Below are positions 8,507 to 18,049 of a stretch of 64,000 nt of DNA, piece after piece. The stretch spans positions 1 through 64,000 of the forward strand of contig CAKMKB010000144.1 of assembly GCA_927435965.1 (NCBI GenBank), read 5' to 3'. The notes under the pieces were generated by a model that saw only the letters and a program-made list of their open reading frames with translations, made no database searches and was not told the DNA's origin. Every line of letters starts with the position of its first letter. Positions within the stretch are counted from its first letter, which is position 1. This DNA is from 38-11 sp927435965 (GTDB lineage: Bacteria > Bacillota > Clostridia > Tissierellales > Dethiosulfatibacteraceae). A program made the translations under genes and the position numbers.

Positions 8507-9811
8507 ATGGGTATGATTATACTATTGACAGCAATTATTGTGGAGATTTCATTGGCAGTGGTATGCTTTGCTAAAAAGTCAAATCTTATAAAAGCAAGAA
8601 ACATAATCAGAATTGTTTCCTTTGCGGGATTTGTGCTACTTGCAGTCCTGCCGGTTATTGACTGGAGCATGCGCTATTATGCTCTAGCCACCTTGTTGCT
8701 TGTTTTGACAATAATCGGTACAATCAGATTGATATATGGGACAGAAGATAAAAATAGGTATAAAGCAAAAAAAATTGTTTTAAATGCCATAGGGATGATG
8801 GTTCTTTTTTTTGTGGTTACCTTACCAGCTATTGCCTTTCCACAAAACAAGATTATAATAGATGTCACAGGAGATTATCAAACTTTGACAAAAACCTACA
8901 CGTATATTGATGATAGCCGCCTCGAGAGCTATGGTAACACAGAAAAAAACAGAAAGCTTAATGTACAAATGTGGTATCCTGATGGTACAGGCGAAAAGTA
9001 TCCTCTAATCGTGTTTTCACATGGTGGATTTGGTATCAAATCTAGCAATGAATCGTTATACAATGAACTTGCAAGTCATGGTTATGTTGTGTGTTCGATA
9101 GATCATACATATCATAGCTTTTACACAACAGATGATGACGGAAAGACGACACGGGTTGATCTCGGTTATATGAAGGAGTTGTCCTCGGAAGATCCAAATT
9201 CAAATATCGAGCTAAGCTATGAGTATTATCAAAAATGGATGAGTGTGCGGACAAAAGACATTGATTTTGTCATCGACTCTATAATTTTAGAATCAGAAAA
9301 CAACAATGCAGATTTTGTGTACACGCTTATAGACACCACTAAAATTGGTGTTATGGGACACTCCCTAGGTGGATCGGCAGCCCTGGGAATAGCTAGAGTA
9401 AGAGATGATGTTAGTGCGGTAATTGCTCTGGAATCGCCCTTTATGTGTGATATTAAGGGTGTTGAGAATGGTCAGTTTATTTTCACAGATGTAAATTATC
9501 CTGTGCCTGTGCTAAATGTGTATTCGGATAGCGCGTGGAATATCCTATCTGAACGACCGCAATACAAGGCAAACTATGACATGCTAACAGATGATAATCC
9601 GACTTCGTTTAATGTCCATATCAACGGGGTGGGACATTTAGGACTGACTGATTTTGCATTGACCAGCCCTTTACTGACTCGAATGTTGGACGGACAGCAA
9701 TCAATAAAGGAAGCAGAAGATGTCCTAAAGATAATAAACAGGATGTGCCTGCAGTTTTTTGACAGCTATCTCAAAGGAACAGGAGAGTTTAAGTCAAGTA
9801 ATTCATATTGA
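8507..9811 (+). CDS. membrane alpha/beta hydrolase, PAF-acetylhydrolase-like
   Basis: A 434-residue protein with four N-terminal membrane segments (about residues 2-20, 28-47, 51-75 and 87-107), then a large hydrolase domain. The catalytic part shows FSHGGFG (oxyanion loop), the nucleophile elbow GHSLGG, an acidic residue in YSDSAW or nearby, and the histidine in GVGHLG. This layout resembles platelet-activating-factor acetylhydrolase and chlorophyllase-like families. ATG 8507 follows AAGGA at 8494-8498. It lies in an apparent run with the upstream hydrolase and downstream GNAT gene. The substrate cannot be read from the sequence. Confidence 0.8.
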   Translation: MGMIILLTAIIVEISLAVVCFAKKSNLIKARNIIRIVSFAGFVLLAVLPVIDWSMRYYALATLLLVLTIIGTIRLIYGTEDKNRYKAKKIVLNAIGMMVLFFVVTLPAIAFPQNKIIIDVTGDYQTLTKTYTYIDDSRLESYGNTEKNRKLNVQMWYPDGTGEKYPLIVFSHGGFGIKSSNESLYNELASHGYVVCSIDHTYHSFYTTDDDGKTTRVDLGYMKELSSEDPNSNIELSYEYYQKWMSVRTKDIDFVIDSIILESENNNADFVYTLIDTTKIGVMGHSLGGSAALGIARVRDDVSAVIALESPFMCDIKGVENGQFIFTDVNYPVPVLNVYSDSAWNILSERPQYKANYDMLTDDNPTSFNVHINGVGHLGLTDFALTSPLLTRMLDGQQSIKEAEDVLKIINRMCLQFFDSYLKGTGEFKSSNSY

Positions 9812-9835
9812 AAAATATACAAAGGATGTGATTTT

Positions 9836-10729
9836 ATGTCTATAGGTTTTAGAAACTATAATAGAAAGGCTGGAATAACAGAGGATTATTTCGAAGTTAG
9901 AGATTTTTTGATAGAATTAGGCTATAGTGAGTTTGTTTATGCCAGATGGGACTGGATGATAACGCACAGTTATCTGGATAAGGAGGCCATCGGGAAAATA
10001 GGACTATGGGAAGACGATGGAAAACTTGTTGGAGTATCAACGTTTGATACAATACTATGCAACGCTTATTGCCTCACCAAGCCTGAGTATTCATTTCTTA
10101 AAAGAGAGATGCTAATCTATTCAAAAGAGCATTTAGTAGGTGACAGTGAATTTGGCATAGTTATTTCATCAAAGGATGTGGAATTTCAAAATATTGCTTT
10201 AGAATTAGGATTCACTGCAACCGAGGACACTGAGGACGATGCGGTCTTTTACGTGGATAAATCACCAACTGAGTATCAATTGCCAGAGGGATATCATATA
10301 ACAACAATGAAAGAAAATTACAATCCTTATGAGTATTTGAGAGTCCTTTGGAGAGGCTTTAATCATGAACTAAAAGGAGAAGGTGAATTTTCATTTTCGG
10401 AAGAAAAAAATAGAGGTGTGGATAGTGAAATGTTGCGTCCTAATGTCGATCTGGATCTTAAGTTAGCAGTTGTCGGACCTAATGGACATTTTGTATCTTA
10501 TTGTGGGATGTGGTACGACGAAAAGGCTGGATTTGCAATTATAGAACCAGTTGCAACAGATCCTGATTACAGGAAGATGGGATTAGGTAAGGCAGCTGTT
10601 TTGGAAGGAATAAGTAGTGTTGGGAAACTAGGTGCTAAGATCGTGTTTGTAGGATCTTCACAACAATTCTATTACAGCATCGGGATGGCGCCATATGCGA
10701 CTTCTACTGTTTGGAAGCAACTCAAATAA
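9836..10729 (+). CDS. GNAT-family N-acetyltransferase
   Basis: A 297-residue protein with a C-terminal GNAT domain. The acetyl-CoA-binding stretch is visible near residues 240-262 (PDYRKMGLGKAAVLEGI, the usual R-x-x-G-x-G/A shape), preceded by the strand IIEPVATDP. The N-terminal half looks like a second, degenerate GNAT fold, as in tandem-GNAT proteins. ATG 9836 follows AAAGGATGTGA. The radical SAM gene follows 20 bases downstream. The acyl acceptor is unknown. Confidence 0.8.
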   Translation: MSIGFRNYNRKAGITEDYFEVRDFLIELGYSEFVYARWDWMITHSYLDKEAIGKIGLWEDDGKLVGVSTFDTILCNAYCLTKPEYSFLKREMLIYSKEHLVGDSEFGIVISSKDVEFQNIALELGFTATEDTEDDAVFYVDKSPTEYQLPEGYHITTMKENYNPYEYLRVLWRGFNHELKGEGEFSFSEEKNRGVDSEMLRPNVDLDLKLAVVGPNGHFVSYCGMWYDEKAGFAIIEPVATDPDYRKMGLGKAAVLEGISSVGKLGAKIVFVGSSQQFYYSIGMAPYATSTVWKQLK

Positions 10730-10749
10730 AATGATTAGGAGTACAATTC

Positions 10750-11874
10750 ATGAAAATTTCAAAAAAAGACGCATTGGCATGGTTTGAGTTTTTCTCAATC
10801 CTGCCAGAAGATGAGGAAGTTATGACTAAGCAACAGGAAATCATTTACGCTACATTTGCACAAATTGAAGCATCGATTGATGCTAGAAATGATATGTTGA
10901 TGTCGGAAATTACAAATCTGAAAACCTTAGACAACAGAACATTTTTTGTGGGGAATGAAAGCAAATTTCCACGAGGATGTCGTTCATGTTTGTTGGGAAC
11001 CGGACTGAGCGCTATCAGGAAAACCAACGTATGCAACCTGGAGTGTAAGTTCTGCTACAATTATGGGGAACTGGAGGATATTTCACCTGTAGGAGAAGGC
11101 ATGTGGGAAATTGGTGGCACCAAGTTCTATGATAAGGATATAGATCTGCTGCTATCCATCCATCAGAAACCAACCGGCATTTCCTATGTTTTTCTAGAAC
11201 CATTCATGGAAATTGAAAAGTATTATCCAATTATAAAGAAATTCAGTGATGCTCAGATTCATCAGCATTTATACACAAATGGTACTTTAGCGACGGAAGA
11301 GACCTTAAAAGCATTGGGAGAAGCTGGACTTGATGAGATACGTTTCAATCTGGGGGCTTCCAATTGCTCGGACATAGTTATTGAAAACATTGGGATTGCA
11401 AAAAAATATATTAATAATATAGGTATTGAAACACCAATGACCCCAGAGTTCTTTGAAACCTTTTTTAAGAAAAAGCAAGCTATTTTAGAGACAAAACTAG
11501 ACTTTATAAATTGTGCTGAGCTGCATCTAAATGCGAATAACATCGACAATTACGATGGAGAAAACATGTATATATCCCGACATGGTTACATATCACCGAT
11601 TTGGAGTAGGGAATTGACATTGAAGTTCATGAAAACAGCTGTTGAAGAAAACTGGGATTTGGTGGTCCACGATTGCTCCAACTACACTAAATTTACAAGA
11701 GGTTTGAATCTAGCCAGCAAAGAAGGCAAGTGGTTCGGGTCCAGTAATTATGTATCTGAATTCTCAAAGATACCTTATAAAGTGTTTTTGCCAATACTAC
11801 GAGATGAGAGTTTTAAATTTTTAACTGAAGAAGAGCTGCCTGATGCCTATAAGCCAGGCGAAATGTTTTTTTAA
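10750..11874 (+). CDS. radical SAM protein
   Basis: A 374-residue radical SAM enzyme. The [4Fe-4S] cluster motif is CNLECKFC (CX3CX2C) near residue 96, preceded by an extra CRSC pair near residue 78 that could bind a metal. The TIM-barrel region continues with YVFLEPFMEIEKY and HLYTNGT, typical of the family. There is no obvious SPASM or auxiliary-cluster C-terminus. ATG 10750 follows TAGGAG. It sits between two GNAT genes with short spacing, suggesting a small modification cluster, but no precursor peptide gene is evident. Substrate unknown. Confidence 0.88.
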   Translation: MKISKKDALAWFEFFSILPEDEEVMTKQQEIIYATFAQIEASIDARNDMLMSEITNLKTLDNRTFFVGNESKFPRGCRSCLLGTGLSAIRKTNVCNLECKFCYNYGELEDISPVGEGMWEIGGTKFYDKDIDLLLSIHQKPTGISYVFLEPFMEIEKYYPIIKKFSDAQIHQHLYTNGTLATEETLKALGEAGLDEIRFNLGASNCSDIVIENIGIAKKYINNIGIETPMTPEFFETFFKKKQAILETKLDFINCAELHLNANNIDNYDGENMYISRHGYISPIWSRELTLKFMKTAVEENWDLVVHDCSNYTKFTRGLNLASKEGKWFGSSNYVSEFSKIPYKVFLPILRDESFKFLTEEELPDAYKPGEMFF

Positions 11875-11884
11875 GGGGGATTTT

Positions 11885-12409
11885 ATGCATCAGATTAAAT
11901 TAATAAAACCTACTATGGCTTATGCCAATGATATTATGGATTACAGACAGGAGTTTTTAGATTTAGGTGATAGTTTAGACGGTTGCGGAAGCTTGCGAGC
12001 TTGTTCTACAGCTGAAGAATGGATTCGTGATTTGGTAATGCTTGAGAGTTTGGATACTTGTCCGAAAGATAAGGTTTGTTCAGATACCTACTTAGCAATA
12101 AGACTCAGTGATGATTCAATTGTTGGTATAATTGACTTCAGGCATCACATCAATCATCCAATTCTTGGCGTTTGGGGAGGACATATTGGTTATTCTGTTC
12201 GACCGAAAGAAAGAAGGAAGGGTTACGCAACAGAAATGCTTAAGCAGATTCTAGTCAAATGCAGATTACATGGCTTAGAAAAAGTCTTGGTAACCTGTAA
12301 TAATGATAATGTTGCAAGTAAGAAAACAATCATCGCCAACGGTGGTATATATGAAAACACTGTATTGGTAGAGGGTGATAAAAAAGAACGTTACTGGATT
12401 AATTTATAG
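11885..12409 (+). CDS. GNAT-family N-acetyltransferase
   Basis: A 174-residue RimJ/RimL-like GNAT protein. The acetyl-CoA motif is RPKERRKGYATEML (about residues 105-118), followed by a C-terminal V-TCNNDNVASKKTI segment typical of the family. The start is ATG 11885, behind AAGGGGG at 11873-11879. An in-frame ATG at 11843 would overlap the radical SAM gene and lacks a ribosome site. It ends 15 bases before the convergent ABC operon, with no clear terminator between them. Substrate unknown. Confidence 0.82.
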   Translation: MHQIKLIKPTMAYANDIMDYRQEFLDLGDSLDGCGSLRACSTAEEWIRDLVMLESLDTCPKDKVCSDTYLAIRLSDDSIVGIIDFRHHINHPILGVWGGHIGYSVRPKERRKGYATEMLKQILVKCRLHGLEKVLVTCNNDNVASKKTIIANGGIYENTVLVEGDKKERYWINL

Positions 12410-12424
12410 TCCCAAAGGTGTCCT

Positions 12425-13207
12425 CTATTTCAGAAAGGATTGAATGAGTCTTTTGGCATAAGGATTCTGAGGATTGGAGAGTATTTTTTCGGTACTGCCA
12501 ATCTCAACAATTTCGCCTTGATACATAACAGCGATTCTATTGCACATATGTTTCACCACATTTAAATCATGGGTAATAAAAACATAAGTCAAGTCTAGCT
12601 CTTCTTTAAGCTTAAGAAGCAGATTCAATATCTGTCCCTGCACTGATACGTCCAGAGCAGAAACCGGTTCATCGCAGACAATCACTTTTGCTCTTGTGGC
12701 AATTGCCCTTGCAATCAGGATTCTTTGATTTTGACCACCACTCAATTGTGATGGGAACTTGATTTTTTCTGATTTTGACAACCCCACCATTTCCAGCAAC
12801 CGATCTACCTCATCATCTATCTGATTCTTTGCAACCACCTGATGTATTTCAAGGGGTTCTCTTAGAAGCTCTTCAATTGTCATTTTTGGATCAAGTACTG
12901 CATGGGTGTATTGAAAAATGATTTGGATGTCTCTTCTGTTTAATCGCATGGATTCTTCACTCAAGTGCGTTATGTCTTTACCCAACAGCTCAATTCTTCC
13001 TTCACTCGGTTCGATCAGTTTAAGCAACAAATTGGCAATAGTCGTTTTTCCCGAACCGCTTTCTCCAATCAGACCCAGTGATTCTCCGGATTTTACTTCG
13101 AAGCTTACTTTTTTTACCGCTTCAATGGTTTTCTTTTTTGAAAAAACGTTGTTTCTGATAATAAAGTGTTTTGAAAGGTCTTGTACCTTTAAAGCAATAT
13201 CAGACAT
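12425..13207 (-). CDS. Opp/Dpp-type ABC transporter ATPase (second)
   Basis: A 260-residue ABC ATPase of the DppF/OppF group. Walker A GESGSGKTT lies near residue 42, the Q-loop in IIFQYT, signature LSGGQNQR near 157, Walker B VIVCDEPVS and the H-loop in FITHD. It is last of the minus-strand operon. Its ribosome site GAGGTGAG overlaps the stop of the preceding ATPase gene. It should power, with the other ATPase, the two unusual permease fusions upstream. The C-terminal oligopeptide-type Fe-S or zinc extension is lacking, unlike its partner. Confidence 0.9.
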   Translation of the reverse strand: MSDIALKVQDLSKHFIIRNNVFSKKKTIEAVKKVSFEVKSGESLGLIGESGSGKTTIANLLLKLIEPSEGRIELLGKDITHLSEESMRLNRRDIQIIFQYTHAVLDPKMTIEELLREPLEIHQVVAKNQIDDEVDRLLEMVGLSKSEKIKFPSQLSGGQNQRILIARAIATRAKVIVCDEPVSALDVSVQGQILNLLLKLKEELDLTYVFITHDLNVVKHMCNRIAVMYQGEIVEIGSTEKILSNPQNPYAKRLIQSFLK

Positions 13208-13211
13208 TTGC

Positions 13212-14171
13212 TCACCTCTTTTTAAACTTGATGCATCTAACTTTGCGGTTGTCCACTTCTACCATCTTTGGAATATCTACAATGCATTCTGGCAATCTTT
13301 GTTTACATCTTGAAAAAAACGGACATTCGTTTGTAAACTGTAAAGGAGTAGGGGCAGTACCTTCAAGGGTATAAACAGGACTGTCTCCACGATTCAATGA
13401 ACTGGCACATTTGATGAGCTCGCCAGTATACGGATGAAGTGGTTTTTCAAATATGTCACTCACAGACCCTTCTTCCATTACCAGCCCTCCATACATGATA
13501 ATTAGTCGGTCACACAGATACTTTGCCACATCAAAATCATGAGTAATGAGTATAATAGCCATACCTGATTTTTGATTTATATTCTTTAATAAATCAAGCA
13601 CAGTTTTCCTTAGAGAAGCATCAATGGAACTTGAGGGTTCATCGGCAATTAACAAGTCCGGTTTGCTGATTATTCCTTGAGCGATCATAATTCTCTGATT
13701 TTGGCCACCGCTTAATTGAAATGGGTACATGTCATAAATAGTATCAGCCTCTTCAAGCCCAACTTCCTTTAGAACATCCAATACAACGGTTCTGGAAAAA
13801 GGCAGTTTGTGATTTTTCAAGACCTCTGTCAACTGTAGTCCAATCTTCTTATAAGGATTCAAAGCACTGGAAGCATTTTGAAACACATAAGAAATTCGAT
13901 TGCCTCTTATCTTTCTGTATTCCTTCTCTGAAAGTGATAGAAGATTTGTGCCCTTAAAAATTACGGTACCGGAGTCGATAGATCCCGCTTCATCTTCTAA
14001 TCTAAGAATGGAGGTTGCAGAAACAGTTTTCCCGCTGCCGGATTCTCCGAGAATTCCCAAAATCTCTCCACTAACCATACTCAGATCAAATCCTCTAACC
14101 ACTTGAATGTTTTCGTTTTCTTGATAAAAAGAAACTATTAAATTTTTGACTGCAATGAGTTTATCATCCAT
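13212..14171 (-). CDS. Opp/Dpp-type ABC transporter ATPase (first)
   Basis: A 319-residue ATPase of the DppD/OppD group. Walker A GESGSGKT lies near residue 42, signature LSGGQNQR near 157, Walker B LLIADEPSS and the H-loop in LITHD. The C-terminal oligopeptide-family extension contains cysteines in NECPFFSRCKQRLPEC (about residues 279-294), as in OppD/DppD proteins that bind a cluster there. ATG 14171 follows AAGGAG. It lies 25 bases after the second permease fusion and directly before the other ATPase. It confirms that the fused permeases belong to the peptide/nickel transporter superfamily. Confidence 0.9.
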   Translation of the reverse strand: MDDKLIAVKNLIVSFYQENENIQVVRGFDLSMVSGEILGILGESGSGKTVSATSILRLEDEAGSIDSGTVIFKGTNLLSLSEKEYRKIRGNRISYVFQNASSALNPYKKIGLQLTEVLKNHKLPFSRTVVLDVLKEVGLEEADTIYDMYPFQLSGGQNQRIMIAQGIISKPDLLIADEPSSSIDASLRKTVLDLLKNINQKSGMAIILITHDFDVAKYLCDRLIIMYGGLVMEEGSVSDIFEKPLHPYTGELIKCASSLNRGDSPVYTLEGTAPTPLQFTNECPFFSRCKQRLPECIVDIPKMVEVDNRKVRCIKFKKR

Positions 14172-14196
14172 TTGAATACTCCTTATGGAATAGTTA

Positions 14197-16458
14197 TCAA
14201 TAATTATTATTATTGATAACTTCTAAAACAATGCTTCCTAAACTCTCCAACTCCCAAGAATTGTTGTCTGCTTTCAATGTTCCCAATACGACTGTGGGTA
14301 TTCCTCTGTTCCAGAAAAGTGCATTGTCTGAATCACGTTGAGTGAAATAATATGAACCGTCTATGTACTTAGTCTCCAACAGTTGGATTGGATATCCCTT
14401 TTGATTAAGCTTTGATTCAAATTGATGACCGAGGCTCCATGCAAATTGTCTTGTTAAAGGGGCTTGCGCTGTGCTAAATTCAATTGCCCCAAAGCGTTCA
14501 TGATTAATTGACGTTAAATCCACATAAACTTGAATCTTTTGAGGACTATATGGAAAGTCCTTTGAAATATAATTAATCCCATGCTGTTTTTCATTGATCG
14601 TTCCATCAAGGAACAAGAATATGAAAGATCTTTTTTGGTCAGACATTTCACATAGCCGTTCCATAAGTTTCATATTGAATTTCAATACTTCTCTACCTTC
14701 TTGATTTAAGTAATTGAAACTCATACCAACAACTATCGCCTCATCGCTAATATGAGGGTCAGTGCCATGGTGGATTCCTACCACATTATAACCAGTTGAA
14801 GTCAATGGCTTGACGACCGTCGTAATAGAAATCATTATGCCTGGATTTTCTTTTAGTGTTTGTGAAATCTCTTGAGATACAACAATTACAACATTGTCTT
14901 CATCAGCATCAACAATCATGTTTTGAATAATCTGACCCGATCGAGCAACAAGTATAACACCCTTTACACTAACATTATCAGTAATTGTTTTTATGATGTG
15001 TTGAATAGCTGTATCACTATAATATAATTGATCAATCAACAAGAACTTGTTCTCAAATTGATTGTAACTTCCGATTTTGTATAAGTCATCCTTGGTGGCG
15101 TCATACACGACTCCAGATTCAGCGATGTTCCCGGAAGTCAAAATAGCATAATCCGTTCCTGGGTTTAAAATGTGTTCTCCACTTTCCAGGCGCAATGACA
15201 TCATCTGTTCTTCAATCAAAAAAGATGCGCCGATATCATATGGCATTAACAGACTGTCCTTGTTCAATGGCTCAATACCCAATCCAGACATATAATCTGC
15301 GATAAAATTAGCAGTATTAGCTGCCGCTTCTGTTCCAATTATAGTTGTCTCTGGCAGTTTGTTTTCTATAGAGGCGTATCCGACGCTGTAATCCTCATAG
15401 TTGATTAACGAGAAGAATCCAATCGACAAGGTCAACATTGTTATCCATAATGCAATTTTGACTTTAGATTTCTTGTCAATATTGGTCCGTAAATATTTAA
15501 AGTCCAGGGTTATTATTTTTCTAAATGCAAGAACGGATCGGGAATCTTTTTTTTGCATCATTGTCCTGAGTCCTTCCCCAAACAGATTAAAACCAAGTAC
15601 ACTTATAAAAAAGGCGAGAGCGGGATAGATTACTGTCCAAGGAGCGATACTGATTAATGTCCGTGATGTACTCAACATGCTTGCCCACTCTGGCTCAAAG
15701 CTGATATCAGTATTAATCTGTATTCCTGAGGACGGGTCGTTAATCAATCCTAAATTTCCAATAAAAACTGAAAAAATTCCAAGTTGCATCAGTGTGGAAA
15801 GATTTCTTGCGATTTCCATAAAAAACAAAACAATAAGTTCTGGTGCAAGATGGGGCAACACATTTTCAATAGCAATTCTAAAATGCTTCTTTCCTATAGC
15901 TACTTCACCTTTAATAAAAGGCTGTGTCAATATTGTTTCTACTCTCTCCATGATAAGATTGCCTAGTCTAGCCCAACTGACAGCAGTTAACACCAAAATG
16001 AATGACAAGATAGACTGTTGTTTTTCAAGTCCAACGAAGTAATCCAACTTTAATATGATAATGGCAATCAATAAAGCCGGAATTGCAGAAAATATAACGT
16101 TGAACTGTTGGATGATAGACTTAGCGATTCTACTACCAAAGCCTGCATATAAGGCTATAGGCACTGCAATTAGAAATTGTCCAAGTGCGATAAAAACGCC
16201 TAATGATATAGTCAGTCTAGTGCCATAAATAATATAGCTATATATATCTCTACCTAAATGGTCACTACCGAAAATAAAACCATCATCTGGAGAAAAAGGA
16301 GCGCGCTCTACTGATAGGCTTCCCTCATCATGAAGGAACCTTAAGTGCTGAATCGTGTAGGGGCTTTGACTGGCAAACATATCCGGAAAGAGCATTACTA
16401 ATAGAATCAACATTAGAATAGTAACACCTAAAATCAGAGGTAAATTTCTTCTGCTCAT
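14197..16458 (-). CDS. OppC-like permease fused to a degenerate M28-peptidase-like domain
   Basis: A 753-residue fusion. Residues 1-310 are an OppC/DppC permease: TM1 (about 8-27), the family loop FGSDHLGRDIYS, then the MetI-type core with the EAA-loop region KGEVAIGKKHFRIAIENVLPH reduced to its usual shape. Another TM (about 341-362) follows, then some 390 residues predicted outside the cell that resemble an M28 aminopeptidase with a PA-like insert. The expected HxD metal motif reads MSFNYL, the GAxDNASG block is missing and the EE pair reads TI, so catalysis is unlikely. The start is ATG 16458 behind AAAGGAGG inside the end of the upstream gene. It probably pairs with the other fusion and the two ATPases. 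Confidence 0.85.
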   Translation of the reverse strand: MSRRNLPLILGVTILMLILLVMLFPDMFASQSPYTIQHLRFLHDEGSLSVERAPFSPDDGFIFGSDHLGRDIYSYIIYGTRLTISLGVFIALGQFLIAVPIALYAGFGSRIAKSIIQQFNVIFSAIPALLIAIIILKLDYFVGLEKQQSILSFILVLTAVSWARLGNLIMERVETILTQPFIKGEVAIGKKHFRIAIENVLPHLAPELIVLFFMEIARNLSTLMQLGIFSVFIGNLGLINDPSSGIQINTDISFEPEWASMLSTSRTLISIAPWTVIYPALAFFISVLGFNLFGEGLRTMMQKKDSRSVLAFRKIITLDFKYLRTNIDKKSKVKIALWITMLTLSIGFFSLINYEDYSVGYASIENKLPETTIIGTEAAANTANFIADYMSGLGIEPLNKDSLLMPYDIGASFLIEEQMMSLRLESGEHILNPGTDYAILTSGNIAESGVVYDATKDDLYKIGSYNQFENKFLLIDQLYYSDTAIQHIIKTITDNVSVKGVILVARSGQIIQNMIVDADEDNVVIVVSQEISQTLKENPGIMISITTVVKPLTSTGYNVVGIHHGTDPHISDEAIVVGMSFNYLNQEGREVLKFNMKLMERLCEMSDQKRSFIFLFLDGTINEKQHGINYISKDFPYSPQKIQVYVDLTSINHERFGAIEFSTAQAPLTRQFAWSLGHQFESKLNQKGYPIQLLETKYIDGSYYFTQRDSDNALFWNRGIPTVVLGTLKADNNSWELESLGSIVLEVINNNNY

Positions 16459-16460
16459 TT

Positions 16461-17969
16461 CTATACCTCCTTTCTCTTCATAGGATTTATGATTTTTGCC
16501 AGCAGTTGGAAGCTTTTTGTAAGTATTATAAAGATGAGTCCCAATGTCAAAGCAAGCGGTACGAACCGATATACATCCTGACGATTATAAAGGTAAATTA
16601 GGAAGTAAAGGATCCCATGGTAATTGAATAAATACTCGACAACAATCATATTGGATAGTAACATTGTGACAATGGTCGGCATAGCATCGACAATTCTAAA
16701 AATTACAGCTGGCAGCAATTCAATAAATATGATTTTTTTCCTGGAAAAGCCTTTGGCTTTTTCGTTTTTAATGTAATCTTTCGTCAACTCTTCTTGAATG
16801 GCAATGAATGCAATCCTTGATATATAAATTGTTGGTATAATGGATAATGTAAATAGTGGAAGGATAAAGTTTTTAAGCGGTAGCATATCCTTCAAGGCAG
16901 GAAACTGTCGAGCAAAACCTGTATACATCAATAGAACAAACAATACAATAAGAACATCTGGGATAGAAAAAAACACAAGAGTGCCAAGAGATCCCAATCT
17001 TGATTTTCTTGAACGATATGCTTCATACATTCCCCGGAGAACACCTAATATCGTGGATAAAAATAATGATACGGTTACTAGAGCAACGCTCAGCTTGCTA
17101 GAATTATATATAACTTTAAAAATATTACCTACTGAATCAGAACCATATATCCCGGCATCCAACATGTTTCGAAAAAATAGAATACTTCTTTTCAATGACA
17201 GATAAAGAGAGACATTTGTTACGTTTTCTCCGTTGATTATTTTCATATCTGCATCAGTGTCAATATTTGCAAGCACAGCCAACATGAATATTGCTAATAA
17301 ATAGGGGAATACATTAGCGTAGAATTTCCTTAGTAGCATATTTGGAGTTGAAAAGTATAGGGCTTCCCATGATTGACCAGGAATTTTTAACTTTGAGTTT
17401 TCAGTATAACCCTTGCTGATAGTATAACTGATCAAACCTCCTAAAATAAGAAATAAGAATAGATTTTTTTCAAAAGATCCAAGATAATCTAGACTTACGT
17501 CTTTAAAAACATCTCTTTTTATGAAGGTTGCCAATATTTTTGCTGCATTATCAATAACAATTACATCTACATTATCAAACTGATCTTCATAAGCATCAAT
17601 CACACGGCTATTATCAGTTAGTAAAACAGATGGCACTTTTTTATCTGAAAATTGTGTAATCACGCCATATGCACTTGACCTCATCTCAAGAGTTAGATTG
17701 TCATCCATGGCGTATTTCATAATCCTATCTCGTATGACAGAGCCGTTAATTGGATCAGAAGCAATAACCAAACCCATTACTGTTTTTTTTCCAATGGATT
17801 CAATCTGGATAACAGTTGTCTTATCAAGCGGATGTAGAGCATTATTTGTGTAGTATTCCGATCCAGAAAGTTGTTGTTTTTGTCCATTCCACCCAGCAAA
17901 TATTACTGTTTCGAAAGGCAAAGATTCCTGGTTGGACATAACTCTAGCTATTTCAAGCATTATTGCCAA
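16461..17969 (-). CDS. OppB-like permease with M28-like domain, C-terminal part of a frameshifted gene
   Basis: A 502-codon ORF from ATG 17969, but its frame is open upstream to the A-run at 18090-18095, where it joins the next ORF. It begins inside the M28-like domain (SGLAIMLEIAR, then VIFAGWNGQKQQLSGS, where active enzymes have EE). Two TMs and an extracellular loop follow, then an OppB/DppB MetI core (about residues 285-490 of this ORF) with an EAA-like stretch NEKAKGFSRKKIIFIELLP. No ribosome site precedes ATG 17969, so independent translation is doubtful. The end carries the ribosome site of the following permease fusion gene. Confidence 0.8.
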   Translation of the reverse strand: MAIMLEIARVMSNQESLPFETVIFAGWNGQKQQLSGSEYYTNNALHPLDKTTVIQIESIGKKTVMGLVIASDPINGSVIRDRIMKYAMDDNLTLEMRSSAYGVITQFSDKKVPSVLLTDNSRVIDAYEDQFDNVDVIVIDNAAKILATFIKRDVFKDVSLDYLGSFEKNLFLFLILGGLISYTISKGYTENSKLKIPGQSWEALYFSTPNMLLRKFYANVFPYLLAIFMLAVLANIDTDADMKIINGENVTNVSLYLSLKRSILFFRNMLDAGIYGSDSVGNIFKVIYNSSKLSVALVTVSLFLSTILGVLRGMYEAYRSRKSRLGSLGTLVFFSIPDVLIVLFVLLMYTGFARQFPALKDMLPLKNFILPLFTLSIIPTIYISRIAFIAIQEELTKDYIKNEKAKGFSRKKIIFIELLPAVIFRIVDAMPTIVTMLLSNMIVVEYLFNYHGILYFLIYLYNRQDVYRFVPLALTLGLIFIILTKSFQLLAKIINPMKRKEV

Positions 17970-18049
17970 TCCCGAAGTATTGTTGACAGCACCTGGAAAA
18001 TGATTACCATTTGTACCTACCCCCAGTCCATCAATATCTGTTGAAATAA

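Noticed and set aside
11843..11884. Upstream ATG extension of the second GNAT gene
   Set aside because: It overlaps the radical SAM gene and has no ribosome site, whereas ATG 11885 follows AAGGGGG.
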